DNA of 64,000 bases from Datnioides undecimradiatus (Eukaryota; Chordata; Actinopteri; Lobotiformes; Datnioididae): NCBI GenBank assembly GCA_008933995.1, contig WARS01000013.1:10560023-10624022 (forward strand), given 5' to 3'. The notes under the pieces are model-generated. The model was given only the letters and a program-made list of their open reading frames with translations. It was not told the origin of the DNA and made no database searches. The translations under genes were made by a program, and so were the position numbers. This document shows, in pieces, positions 21,056 through 35,000 of the stretch (the first letter of the stretch is position 1; every line of letters begins with the position of its first letter).

Positions 21056-22640
21056 GATGATAATTATATCCCTGAAACACACACAGCAGGTCTTGCAATT
21101 AACACTCAAAAGTCACACAGGTGATTATTTTACTAACACATTTACACTACTGTGAGGTAATGCTGAAGGTCTGTTAAAAGCAGTCTCAGTTCACTCACAG
21201 AAGAAGATATTTTCCCATCACAGTACACTTAAAAATGGTGGTTTTGGTCTGTCTCATTTCCTCCTCCCACATACCTCTTTTTTCATCTAAAACCTAAAGT
21301 TAATACTCTAATTCAGTCAATTTCCAATCCCAGTCTTTTTCCATTTCTATTTCCTGTTTGCTGTGCACACATCTAAAGGGAAATCAGGGTCCTCATCATG
21401 TACCTGACCTACAATGCCTCCTATTTGATTGTTTGTAGGTTTTTGTTTTTTATCTGCAGTCAGCTAAGTGGGGATGTGTGCACCTGTGCCCTCTAGTGGA
21501 TATACCACAAACAAAATTGTTTATTCATCACTCCAGTCACAAATTTTATTATAATATAATATATCATAATAATAGCTATTTATAAAGCAGTTTTCAAAAA
21601 CTAAGTTAGAAAATGCCTCACATAGACAGCAAATTAAAAGAGACAAGCAATTAAATCATCAGGTTTAAAATAATACACACTGAATAAATAATAAGAGAAA
21701 AACATTTTAAAGAAGGTAAAAGATGTTTCAGAAATAATTGAAAAAAAGGCAAGAGTAGCATTAGTTAATGGCTATTTGGGCTATATGATGACAACAGAAA
21801 TCCTCTGCCCATCTCAGTGTCAATTCTGACTCATCTACACCAGGACATTGACATTGTTGTTTTGAATTTGGCGTCACATTGGAACTGATGCCTTCCTCAA
21901 TTTAAAAAATAAAAATAAAAAAGCACATCCTAACATCACATCCCTGCTGACCCTTGACCTACACCTAAATTGTCATGAAACATTACTTTTAGCTATTTTT
22001 ACATTTCTGGTATAGCTATAATGTGATTGCTCAGGTGTGGCTATCTCACTGTACAGTCAGAGAGTCAAGCTGATTTTAATGTGGTGCTAAGTGATAATTA
22101 AAAATAGGTGTGTTTTAGTATGATTATTAACTATAATTATAATAATTCATTAAACCTCTTAACCCTGGTGAAACAAGTCACTGGCCTACCCTGGTCTGTT
22201 TCTACCTTTTTACTCCTAAAGCAATGCTTTGGTCATTTAGCAATTTTTCTCTTCCGCTGTCTGATTGAATGGCTAAGTCATGTGCAGTCAGTCCTTTACT
22301 GTGTATGATTCTGATAGTGGTCCTTTAGTTTCTGCATTGTGGTATCTAAAGTCTGCAATATGTTGTTGTTCGTGGAACAATCACCACTTCTCTCTTCGTT
22401 TGTGGTTTTGGAATGCTTTGAAGACAGTATTGCATTTTTGGAGATAGAGATTTGACCACTGTTGTGATCACATGTCCTAGAAAGGTCACCTGCTGTTGAA
22501 TCCTTTACTCATAAATAGAATTTGCTTAAACTTGCTTTGTGACAATTATCTGCCAAATGTTTCCATAATGTTCCCGTGTCAGCTTCGCAAGCTTCTCGAC
22601 AATAACCGAGTCGTTTTGTCGTTTTGACTGTCGCTCAGCG
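21056..22640. other. pfkm-espl1 intergenic region with a dispersed repeat fragment
   Basis: No gene seen. The part at about 21541-21680 (TATTTATAAAGCAGTTTTCA, then a run resembling AAGTTAnAAAATGCCTCACA) looks like the degenerate tail of a widespread fish repeat, but the family cannot be named with confidence. The rest is AT-rich and unremarkable until the GC-richer espl1 promoter. Confidence 0.45.
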
Positions 22641-22646
22641 GATAAT

Positions 22647-22768
22647 ACTACAATACCCATAAGTCCGTGTGCCTCTGGATACAAGCGGATGCGCTCGCGG
22701 ATTGGTTAGCAAGCCTTTCAAAAACAGTGCGCGGGGGTGCAGTTTCTATGATAGTTGAGGATTTCAAA
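22647..22768 (+). promoter_or_regulatory. espl1 promoter: ZNF143-like site, inverted CCAAT box, two CHR-like motifs
   Basis: ACTACAATACCCAT (22647-22660) differs at one base from the ACTACAATTCCCA core bound by ZNF143. ATTGG (22701-22705) is an inverted CCAAT box. TTCAAA occurs at 22717-22722 and 22763-22768; this is the reverse of the cell-cycle homology region TTTGAA that, with CCAAT boxes, drives G2/M genes. The combination suits a separase gene. Binding is inferred from motifs only. Confidence 0.55.
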
Positions 22769-22880
22769 CTTTTAACTCATACGAGTCCTCTGCCACAGCT
22801 AAATTATGTTGTTATGGACACAGAATCTGAATTTTATCTGCTGTAAATAAAAGTGTTGCTACCAAGGTCTCCTAACAGAA
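22769..22880 (+). other. espl1 noncoding first exon (5' UTR, approximate start)
   Basis: CCTAACAGAA|GTAAGT at 22880/22881 is a strong donor and TTTTCTGCAG before 23035 is the matching acceptor, eight bases upstream of the ATG. The transcription start is not visible; the left limit is a guess. Confidence 0.5.
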
Positions 22881-23042
22881 GTAAGTCAACAGTTCACCGT
22901 CTCCGTTAAACTGCCAAACGTTAACGCTGGTTGAACAGCGTCATGTTGTCGCTAACGTTAGCTAACTTAACTTACCTAGTTGATTGGCGTTTAAAATATA
23001 TATGATTTACACTTAACTGAAGTGTTTTCTGCAGCTGTCGGC

Positions 23043-26000
23043 ATGAAGTGTTTGAAAGTGGACGAGTACATAAAGCAGACTGCTTCTGTGAAAGAGACGG
23101 AGCTTTTACTACAAGAACTAGAGGTTAGTACCATCACATAGCCTGGTTAGCCGAGGTGCTTAGTTTTAAATAACATTAACATTAGCCTTAGGGCTTACTG
23201 CCTTCAAATGAGCCGACCTCCATGTTTTGTTGTAGATGTTTAAATGTTACGTGTATGAACCATAAAACCCTTTACAGTGACTGGTTTGTTTTGGGGGTTT
23301 TTTTTACATTCTGCAGAGTTATGTGAAGGGTCGGCCATGCCTTCAGGGTCGTACACTGTGTGACAGGGTCATCAGAGCCTGTAATCATCATCTTGGTGCT
23401 GGATCCCCTGACTCTGACCATGTCAGTCAGTTGGTACGGCTAGTGGAGCTTTCCCTACATGGCTATGACATTTCTGCAGCGGTTGTTGCACAGAGCAGTC
23501 CCTTGTACATGGAAAAGATCATTTTCCATATTGTCAAGAAGCTAAGCTCCCTGGAAGCTCACAGTCTATGCAGCCATGTAGCTGGTTTGCTTTACAGCAG
23601 GCTTACACCAGTCCAACAGGTATGTATCTTTTTCTAATTTAAAGAAACTCCATATACATGTATTGTATATCCCACACTCTATGAATGCTTTGTTGCTGTC
23701 AGCATTAACAGTGTTTCCGCTGCTGGACTGTCCATAGGCTGAGGACTACTTTGTTCTTGTGCGGAGCTGCTTCTCAGTGCTCTGGAATGGACTGTCTACT
23801 GCCAAAGACAAAAAAATCCTGAATCCCAACGACAAACTCCACTGCCAGTTGCAAGCTCTCGGCTTTCTGCTGCTGTTGGACACAGAAAATGCAACTCTGT
23901 CCATCTCCAAAGCTCCCATATACACAGAAGATGCCATTACTGAATTTGAGAGTGGCTGTGGAGCAATGACCAAGGATGATGCAGCTTTTCTTGTCCAGGA
24001 AATACACAAGTTTTTCAACAGATGCTGGGCTGGTGGTAGAAACTGTGAGGGTGACGCATCCAAGCAGTCTGCTGAGGCATCAGGTTTATACGTGCTCTCT
24101 GAAATAGTGCTGATTGTGGTGAAGGTGCTTTGTAGGGCTGGCCACTATGATCTGGGCCCAATCCTCATTAATGAAATTGAGAGTAGGATCAGAGACTGCA
24201 CTGACTTTCAATATGCAGTTGCAGTGCTCGGCAAATGGGCAATAAAGATTCATTCCACTATGAAGGCTGGTGGGGAGAGTCGCCAGGCTTTGACAGAGTG
24301 TGCCAGAGTCCTGAGGTCTCTTTCAGCTGACCTCGGGGACCAAGAAACTCATGCAGTTCTGGAGGGTTGCAGACTGGTTGTGTGGGCTGTTGAAAGTTGC
24401 CACAGCAAAGGACTGAGTGGACCCATGCTCCTGGCTTGGTTTTCTTTTCTTGAAGAACACCAAGAAAGGATATTTAAGGTCCTTAAGAAGGTGAGTCTGG
24501 TTGTTGACCAAGAGAAAAAAGTTTTTATTAGATGCTTGAGCACTATGCATGACGCATATCCTATGCTAAAATGATAGCAATAATGTATTATGGCAGTACT
24601 ATTGGATTTTTAAAACAAATTGTACAGACTGTTTGTACAGATTGCTGACCTGTAGTTTGCTTTCTCCACAGAATTCGATATGCCAAGCTGAAGGCAGCAG
24701 ACTTCAACAGGCCCTTTGCTTCAGTATCTACCAAGGTTTTGTCTTTGCTTATGAGAGCATGCTTGCATCACAGGTGAGTCTGTCTTCACCTATGTACTGA
24801 CGATTGTAATGATAAAACTGAAAATAAGATGAATCGCAACAACTGACAGTTCTAATGGATGGAGGTTTTAGTACTTTTGGTGATTTGTTGTTTTTAGCTG
24901 GAGAACAGCGAGACACTGGACAGAGTGTTGCTTTACTGCCAAGCCACAGCAGGACTGATGATGACTGAACTGCGAAAACTGTCAAGTGAAAACCTTCTCA
25001 TCAAAGCAGGTTATTTCACGTTAGATAATTGATGTTTGCTCACTTCAGCGATGTACTTCAATTGCAGAATTTTATTTTTCTATTTTTCTTTCAACATTTT
25101 ATTGTTTAATTTTGTTATTACCATCTCTTGTAGTCATTGCTGTGAGCAACTTGGCTTGTGGATTGTACAATCAGCGTCTCTATGACCAGGCCTTCACACT
25201 AGTTGAGATCCTCTGCAGGGACTTGTGCAAGAATTGTCCCGTGTCACTCTCCGTTGACAGGGTGAGTGTTTTGTTTGATTCGACGTCACGTTTTGTCTTA
25301 ATATGTTACACACTAGATATTATTGGCCTTGATATTATTGGCCCTAATTTAGTTTATATACACACACACACACATACATGAATACCTTTTTAATTTTTAA
25401 TGTTATTTGTATTGTGATTCTGCTGCTCTTTGACCACCTAGTTGAGCCGGCCCTTCATGCTGGCCGTGCAGACGTCTCGGCGAGCTGGACAACTGGAGCG
25501 AGCACTGGACTGGGTGATCCTGTGGCTGAAAGCTCTGGGAGACAACATCACTTCTCATATGGCCGAACCCGTTTCTCTGTGGGTAAAAATCAAGACAGAT
25601 GCAGCCCGTAACTCTGTGGAGGACATTCGTCTCAGGTATAGCAACAATATACCAATGCAATAACATTTTTGTGTGACAATATTTCAGCTCTAAGTAAATG
25701 TAATGGAATGTATTCATGTATTTGAATGCACTTGTTTCCCTTCTTATCTGTGTTAGGCACTTCATGTCTTACAGCACTGTAATTGTCTCTGTTTTTATTT
25801 GGCAGCATTTAAGTACAAGGCATATTTCCTTAGGGACACATAAAGTAATCTTGAATCTCAGACAGACCTGTTGGCATTTCTTGTCTTGACCTGGAACAGA
25901 ACACTACACGATGGTTTTGGTCCTGACATCCCCGATGAGAAAGTAATGCTTTGCCTTTTGGAGGAAGAGCTGCGTGCCTATAAGGAGGTGGCAGGGGACA

Positions 26001-29000
26001 CATCTCAGGAGCGTTACAACACTCTCTGTGATCTGTTAGACATCTGCCATGAGGAGAGTTCCCACACCCATCTACGTGCTGTCTACCTGTGTGAGATGGC
26101 CCAAGTTGTCTGTTACCAGGATTTCAGTGAACAGACAGACTGGTAGGTCAGGTGTTTTATTTGCAAAATCACTGAGAGGTCTTCTTTTATCGATACAAAT
26201 GCACAGTTTTTTGTCTGCCAAGATGAGCAGCAATCTACTGTCTCAATCTTCTTGATATTTTTTCCAACTACACAGCACAGCACTTGATTTTACCTATGAA
26301 GCTTTACGGCTACTTGAAGAAGAACCAGAGACTCCAGAGAATGCTGATAGACTGAAAGATGATAAGGCCCATGCTTTACTTTGGCTCTATATCTGCACTC
26401 TTGAGAAGAATCTCCAGGAGGTGAGCTTGATCGCCTTTGTCCAAAAAGCTGTGCATATTTTTGTTAAACTTGTTGTGTCATCATTATTGTAATCCGCTAA
26501 GAATCTGGCCTATATTGAAGGGTATTATCTGCAGTGGAAAAACAAAATCAAGAAAAGTACCCAGTACAAATGTTAGCCAAGCCAAGATGTACCACGCTGT
26601 GGAAAAGAGTCTCGAGTATCAGGAACTTATGATGCTTCTGTGTTTTGTTTTTTTTTGACCAGGCCATCGAAAGAGACAAGAAACAGCGAGAGTTGCACGA
26701 ACAGACACAGTGTGTTACCAATCCCATAGGAACCAATGATTTTGATTATGAAGACAAGCAGAAGACACAAGACAACATCCTGGTGTATGAAGGCCTGCAT
26801 TTCAACCTGGCTGCAGAGAACAGTAAGAGTCCTTTTTCATGTGGTCCTACTGTAAAACCTGTATTGTATGGCAGCTTTATATACCAATATAATCGGTTTC
26901 AGTCTCTAATCAAATGTTTTGCTTAATTTTGGCCAAGTACTATTGGTGGGTCTAATCAAAAATAGATAATGGTTCTAAGAGATTAATAAGCTGAAGGGGT
27001 TTTTAAAATTTCTTTTTAAGAGTTGTGCAAGCCTCTGGAAAGGGCTCTGGGTGAGTGGACCAGTCTTCTGCAGCGTAAAGTCCTGCCATCTGTCAGAAAC
27101 CCCAAACAGACCTGCAGTTCCATTGCTGTGACTGCTGCTCTCTTCAGACTCATGGGAAAGGTAATAACGCAGCATGTGGTCAGACTCATTTTGGAAGGTC
27201 TCTTTAGTTTGTTTTTAGTTACTCTCCTCAACATCAAATAGATTTTGAGATTTTCAGCTTTTGAGCTGTCAAATAACGTAAATAATATCATAGCCTAACC
27301 ACCACACACAGGTCAGAAAGCATGATATATATGAGTAAGTGTTGTGTATTCTAAGTTTGTAAAGAGAATTTTCATGTTACGTTGGTCAAATTCTTCATAG
27401 TTCATCCCTTGATAGACAAACCGCTATTGTTTGAAATGTAATCTGCTTAAGAGCTTTAGAAAACAAATACTTAAAGTTGAACAGTAAGGAAGACGGGTCA
27501 GGCTGTCAGTGTTGGTGTTAATACTCGTGTTCATACTGCTAATTACAGTCTGTGTGTTTATCCAATCTCCTCATTTTTCTTTTGTAGCCTTTAAAAGCTT
27601 TGGAAGCTTACCAACTTTTGACTGGACTTTCACATCAGCTTTCTGATGCTCACGGATGTGCCAGATCCCTCTGTCAATCAGCCAGTATCCTTCTGGATTT
27701 GGGCACACCTGAACTGGCTTTGGTAAATCAGTTTTGCAGCAATTATTTACAAGACATGTACTGTGTGTAACTTCATGTACCCTGGTCTCATTTTGTGTTT
27801 TATTTTTGTTGTGCTTTTTTTTTTTTTTTTTTTTTTTAGACCCAGCTGGAGCAAGCAGAGAGGTTTCTCACCTCTGATTCCACAGGCGAGGGGCCTTCTT
27901 CTCTCTCTATGTTAGCAGTTCTGTTGAAAGCTCAGTACTGCTACAGCACAGGACAGGTAGGGAAAGTGTCTGTCCTCTAGCAGTATTTCCAAGAATATTG
28001 CATTATTTATTTTGCTACAGTGTGTGATTCTTATCGAATTTCCCCTTTCCTGTCGACTATATATCAGGTGGATGTTGGGGTGCCTTATTTATGCGAGGTG
28101 CTGAAAGAAGTGAATGAGCAAAGGCAGTCAAAGAGCTGGTACCTGCTGCGTGCTCGGACCCTCCAGACATGCAGCTCCTATCTGAGTCTTGACACAGCTC
28201 TGCTGCCACAAGCTCAGCGAGGTCACATCATACAGCATGGTAAGGGAGTATGTGCTACATTTAATATGAGCAGATGGTTTCCTGTTTTTAATTTTGAACT
28301 GAGGATTGTTTGTGTCTGTCTTAGGTATTAAAAGCCCAGACACTGCCCTGTATGAAAGTCTGAAGCTTCTCTGCAGCCTGCTGGTTACTTTAGTGGGAAA
28401 AGGCCTATACGGGAACAGCAGCAGTTCAGATGTGCGCTTCATCGACCAAGGTACCTTCGTCCACTCACAACAACACCTTGATAAGCTCATAATACCTTTA
28501 TTGGTGGTTTGTGTTTTTGCTATATGGCATGTTGATTCTCTTCCTCTTTGCCTTGGTCTATGAGCAGGAGACAACCTGGTGCTGAAGTGGCAGCTGCTCT
28601 CAGAGCTGTTGAACTGCTCTACGAAGATGGTGGCTGTCAGGAGCAGCTGTGGGGCCATCAGTGACGCCAGACTCCAGTGCCTAGAAGCTCTCAAACTGGC
28701 CATCAAACTGCAAGCACTCAGCCAGTACGTACATGATGGGTTCAGATGTAAATGGTGAAGCAGGGTTTAAAAGATAACTTGTGCACCAATATATTCAGCA
28801 TACATAAACTGGCCTTAGTGTTGGGCTGTGCAGGGCACAGCCTCTTTTCTCCTTTGTTTTGTGCTGTTATGCCTGATGTGGTGCTTTGGGCATGTTTATT
28901 GGACCAGATGACTTTACAGGGGCCACTTTGAATGGCTAAAATACAACTCTTACAATATAGTTGTCATGCACACTGTTTCCAGTGTGTTATATATGATTAT

Positions 29001-32000
29001 GGTTCATACTACACCTGATCTGTACAGTTAATTGCAGTTCAATACAACAGATCAGAAATAGATTCTACTTATATAAACCTTAATATAAATATTATTATGC
29101 AAGACTGTTAATTTCACACAGTTGTAGACTTAAAACTGAATTGATTAGATATGTACATACTGAATACTACTGTAATTACAATGCACTTCTAATAATCCTA
29201 CATCACAGCACAGTATATAGATCAGCATACTATGTGGCCACAGCTAATGCAGTCACATTACAAGTTCTTGTCTTTTTGATGGAATTCACAATGTTTTGCC
29301 TTTTTTTTTTTTTTTTTTTTTTTCAATTTCTTATAGATGTGCTGAGCTGCTTGTGATGAAAGCAGAGTTGGAGCTGATGCAGGGGGAGAGAGACGAGAGT
29401 GGAATTGACCTAAACAAAGTCAGAGACCTTCTGGAGCTTTGCACAGGTCTGTTTAACACACAGATTTTTTGGCTTTCAGTAAATTGTGCTCTGAGTATTT
29501 GATCATGTGTCATATTTCAATCTCATTTTGCTACCTATGTTAATTCCTCTATCTCTCTCATGCATTGGCATTTCATTAGACATGTTGTCAGTTTCTTTGA
29601 GCTCCTAAATGGACTTTTTTTTTTTTTTTTTCCATCAGATTTTTCTGACCAGGTGCAGAAGGCAGAGGTGAAAATTAAACCAAGGAAAGGTCGTCCAGCA
29701 CAGAAATCTCAGTCTCCCCTTCCTACCTTAGAGGATGATTTTAAAGGCATCCTGAGCACTAGGTGGATTGCCAAAGAACCTGTAGTGAGTGATGTGGCCA
29801 AATCCCCACCTCTCAAAGCCCAGCCTCGCTGTTGGCTCTCCTCTCTGGCTCACGAACCTGACTGTCAGTGCCCCTGCTGCTCTGAGCCCTGCCTGGGCCG
29901 TGCCACTGCTCGCTGGGCAGCTACACAGGCAGATCTGGTTCTTCAGTTGGATCCCAATGAAGCCAGAGTCAGTTTGAAACTTCAGCGGGCAACGTTGGCC
30001 CGTTGTAAAAGTGTTTCTGCCAAACTTGGGGCAAAACTGGCTAAACTCCTCCCTCCCTGTGGTTCTACCAAAGCCCTCCCTAAACCCTCCCTGATGCATG
30101 ACCTGGTGGGCCGTGTGTACCTCTGTATGGCCCTGTTTGGGTTGGAACCAAGGCATAACAAATTCTGTGGTATATGGAAAATACTGGAGAGTGGCTTAGC
30201 ATTTGTTGATTCCACATCCTCTCCCGTGCTAAGACCTGTGAGAGCAGGCCTAATGGCAACCAAAGCCATAGTGTCATTAGTTACATTGGCTGCCAAAAAG
30301 GGCTGCACTCCCGAGGAACTCTTCTCAAAAGCTTGGACTTGGAATTCACCAAAAGTGGATAAAGAGCTGAAATCAGAACAGAAAGTGGTGCCTCCTTCAT
30401 CCCTGCTCAAGAAGCCTAAAGAGTGCATAAAAAACCCTGATATTCCCGACAAAACAAAGGAGGCAAAGAAGGCCAAGGCTGTCAAACCCAAGATTCAAGT
30501 GACAAGTTCCTCAACAAAAGCAAAGGGGTTGGTTCCCATGACACCAGTGATGGTTAAGTCAAAACCCTCTGCGAAGGATCTTGGCCCATTTGACTTTAAC
30601 ACCGTGGTACCTACTTTAGCCTGTACTCCTGTTAAAAAGCTGAAAGCTCCTGCCTCAGTGCAGAAAGCACAGAGGACTGCTTCCAAGCTACAGTTTCACG
30701 TTTATGAAGAGCTGTCTCCAGACAAAACCGGACCTGTGCCTGCTGCCCCCAGACGCACAAAGAAATCACGTTTCAAGGTAGGCATCTAATCAGCGTAGAG
30801 ACTCTGTTATATAAAAAGTACAGGTTTTTGTGATTTTATGGAAAATATCCTCCTTTATAAATGTGTCAACACAGGTGGAGTTTAGTGACGAGAGTGATGC
30901 AGAAGCCAATACCCAGACAGAGCCCAAAAACGATGTCCCTAAAAAGAGAACCAGTGCAAGACGAACAGCTCAAACCAGTAAAACGGCTCCAGATCCACCT
31001 GTAGAGAAGGTCCCAGGCAAGAGGAGGGTCGTGAGTAAAAAGAGCACTGCAGTACCTCGAGCCGCCTCCTCTGAGGATGACGAGACCCTAGTCTGTCAGG
31101 CTGCATCAACAAGAAAAGGAAGAACAAGAAGGGAGCTCTCAAAGGCAGAGGCCGACCCGATGGAGGAGCCAGATAAAATGAGGACCATTGAGGAGGAAAC
31201 CTGTGAGGTTCTGGATATTAGCATCGAACAGCTTAGAACATCAGACACAGAGACTGAAGACAATCCTGCTTCAAGTAAAGATATTGGTATGTATGCTGTG
31301 CATGTGATGAAAGGAAATGTAGCCTCATCTGGTGTTTGCACAGAATTTGCACATAGCATAACACAATTCTAAGTTTACTTGATATCATGAATCATCTCAT
31401 ATTACACATTGAAGCATTCACTTTAGTGATGATTACTTCCCACTTTATTAAGGTTTTGAAACTCTACTCAGTTCATGGTACACTGTTAGAATATTTGCAA
31501 TGAGCTTGAAGAAAACTTGTGGATTCTGCTTTTCTATACAGCACTTTACCACGTGTGTAAAATGTGCTTGAAATACCTGTAATGCAAAGCCAGCTCTCAA
31601 ATCTTTGCTTACTCTCTCCAGACATAGATTTTGAGGTGTTGCGGAGAGATATGTGTTGTCATTTGGAGAGAGATGATTTGTCAGAACTGAGGAGCAGAGG
31701 TCATCTGACAGAAGGTCCACAAACCCACCTCTCTCATTCAGACAGCAGGCCAGGTGAGTCTTTACAATCCTGTAGCCAGTTTGTCTACTGTCATAATGTA
31801 TCTCGTGTCCTTTCCTAATGTTGTCTGCAAGCAATTACAATCTGATTTCTACGATATTTTGTAGGTAAATAATTAAAATAACTCAGTGCAGTTAAGTGTA
31901 TGAGAAGAGGTGAAATGTGAAACTAAAATCTGTTTGTTTTATTTCAAAGCAAGAATTAATCACTTAATTTACAGTTACAATTTTTGTCTCTTGTGTTGTG

Positions 32001-35000
32001 ATACAGGGGTGTCCCTTATAAAGTATATTAAGGGCAATCATACCTAAAATGAAACCAAGTTTAAATGTAAAATCTTAAAGGCAGCTCTTTAACTTTTGTA
32101 GTACGTGTTGTTTCCTACCTTAGACAATCTTTCTCTGGAGGATGTCCAATCATTGCTCCGCTCGGCCTGGTTGGCCCTTCAGCACTTCCCGTCCCCCATC
32201 GTCTATCAAACCCTCTGCGCTCTTCTGGCTTTGACTTTGGGACAGCAGGACCCCATAACTACAGCAATGCTGCATGCTCAGTCCTTGGGCATCACAAGTC
32301 GCCATCGCACAATCAGGCATTTAGCCAGTTCTCTCAAGTAAGCATTTATGTTATAATGCCATGTTATGATTTCACGCTTACAAATACCTCTCTCTCTTTC
32401 CTAATCTTCTTTTCACTATTTATATTCATAATATTCTAAATTGCCAACATTGTTCACCATTCCTGTTGCTTTGATGTGTCACTCTAACAGAAAGCTGAGA
32501 AAGGCATCCAGTGAGCTAGCGGACAAGATGGATGCTCTGAGTCTAGATGAGTCCAGTCAGACAGAGTCCAAAAACGCTACTGAGCGGATGTTGTCGAGGC
32601 TGGAGAACATCTTCTCCTTCCCCACTGCTGACTCCTCTACTTTCCCTGAGAGCCACTGTCAAGAGTTTACCAAACAAATTCAACACCTTCCTCCAGGTAA
32701 AATTTTCAACACTTTGATTCCATCAAAATTATGTTTGCCCATATCAGAAATGTGTTTTGAGAATTAATGGCAATGTTCTTTTTATTGACAGTTATTTGTT
32801 CTGTTACCCTAGGCCCCATGAAGTACACTGAATTTGGGGCTGAGGCACTGCTTTGTTAATGACCGGATTTATTGCTGTACAGGGGTGACCGTGTGTGTGA
32901 TGTCTGTGCTTGGAGTAAAACCTGGTGAGATAGGTGACAGCATCATGGTGTCACGTCTTGAGAAGGGATCTGCCCCAGTCACAGTTCATATCCCCACTTC
33001 TAAACAGCAGGTGAGCATAATTAATTATACACAATAGTAGCCACAGTCTGAAACCAGACAATGATAGTATAAATAAATTCTTGTGGATTTATGTGGCGAC
33101 ACTGGTCTTATTTAAAATCTTGCCATACTCACACTTCTATCTTTTTGTCTCTCTTTGTCTCACTGTGTTTTTCAGCACCCCATTAGTTGGCTGGTGCGGG
33201 AGATAGATAGTATTCAAGTGGAACAGAAGGCTGTGAGCTGTGTGTCTGAGAAGGCCAAATGGTGGGAGGGCCGCAGGGCACTCGACCTTCGAGTTGAAGT
33301 AAGGGTTGAAGAATGAAGGTTCACTGTAGAGTCCCAGAGGGCTTTGCAAAGGCTGTATTATTCACTTAAATTCATCCACCTAAACTGGCATGGATAGACA
33401 ATGAAAAACAGGACACAGAAATGTCAGGTTCTGACTAAGAAATGTTCCATAAAAGTTCTTAAAACTTTCTTTCAGCAACTGTTGAAGGAGATGGAAGGAA
33501 TGCTGGGATGCTGGAGGGGCCTTCTTCTCCCCCTTTCATTGGATCCTGAACTCTCCAAACAGGCCCAGTACCTTTGCAAGTCCTTGTCAGCAAAGGGAGT
33601 AACAGTTAGTGAGGAGATGCTGAAGGTTTGTGTTTTGTGCTCAATAGAGCTTTTTCAGATCAGAACCTGACCTTGGTTTCTGTCTTGGTATCAAAAGTAG
33701 CTAAAAAGAAAAAGGAAGACAACTAATACCACAAACACTTGTCACTTGTGTTTCAGGCTGTGCTGTCTGCCTCTTCTGTGCTCTCCCAAGAAGACCTTAA
33801 AAGATTTGCTCTAGGAGTTTCTCCACAGTGGGACATGGAGTGTGAACAGCTCCTCCATACAGCTGTGTCCCAGCTTCCTGACAGAGATGAACCCCAAAGT
33901 CATGTGGTTCTCATCCTGGACAAGGTTGGTTCCATTACTTCTAATAAATACCTATCCCATAGTCTGGATTTTTTTTTTTTTTTTTTCCAGAGGGAGAGGA
34001 AAGATGCCCAAAGAATTGTTACATTACAATATTTTTGTGCAGAAGGGTTAATGTTAAAATGAGGACCCCTCTATTCTATTTCCATCACAGTACCTTCAGA
34101 AGCTGCCTTGGGAGAGCATCTCAATCTTGAGGTCTCGCTCTGTCAGCCGGATGCCATCTCTGCACTCATTGATTGGACTGAGCATTCAGAAAGAGGTGAG
34201 ATTACTGCTCCATTACTAAGTTGGCTTAGTTTGCCCTGTGGTGCAGATATAATTTACTGTCAGACAATTAAGTTCACTGCTGTCTACAGATATTATTTAA
34301 ATCTTTGCTTTTAGACTGACTCGCGGTCGATCCTGAAGCAAGGCGTGGATATCAAGCAGGTGTTTTATGTGCTGGACCCTGATGCTAATTTAGGAAACTC
34401 TCAAGACCGATTCAAGGAATGGTTTAGCAGGTGAGACTGAAACACAGACAAATCTAGTTGTTCTTTTTTACTCTTCATGTCTATTTTATGTCTTTACTCC
34501 ATTACTTTTCTCTTTTAAAGTAAACTGGATTGGGAGGGTGTGTGTGGAATTGCTCCTGACTCGGGTCAGCTGGAAGAAGCTGTTGCAACCAAGGATCTCT
34601 ACATGTAAGTTTCTGATGACTTTAATAGCAAATAACATTTACATTTTAGAACAATGCTAGATGTTTAAAATAATTCAAAATCCACCATTGCAGAATAAAA
34701 TATTTAGTACCAAAGATAAGGGTTGAACAGTCAATGGATCTGCATCATTTTAAGCAAAAATGCCAAAAATTGCTTCAGCTGCTTAAATTGGAATATTTGC
34801 TGGTTTTCTTAGTCTGTAAATCCCACAAATTTTTATTTTTGACTGTGACGACAACAATTAGAAGATGTAATCTAGGACTCCATAAATTTCTGATGGATTT
34901 ACTTCCTTTTCTGACATTTAATAAACCAAAGGATTAATCAATCAACCAGATTAGTTAAACATCTAGTTTAATGAAAAGAATCATAATTGTTTGCAGCCAT

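Noticed and set aside
28128..28706. 192-codon minus-strand open frame
   Set aside because: Antisense to espl1 exons 14-16 and the introns between them; the plus strand encodes conserved separase there.
30080..30491. Minus-strand frames of 65-169 codons
   Set aside because: Shadows of the large separase exon 29639-30777.
33979..34062. Possible extra espl1 exon after TTTTCCAG at 33990
   Set aside because: It contains an early in-frame stop, and the conserved [14 protein letters not shown] join needs direct splicing of 33924 to 34091.
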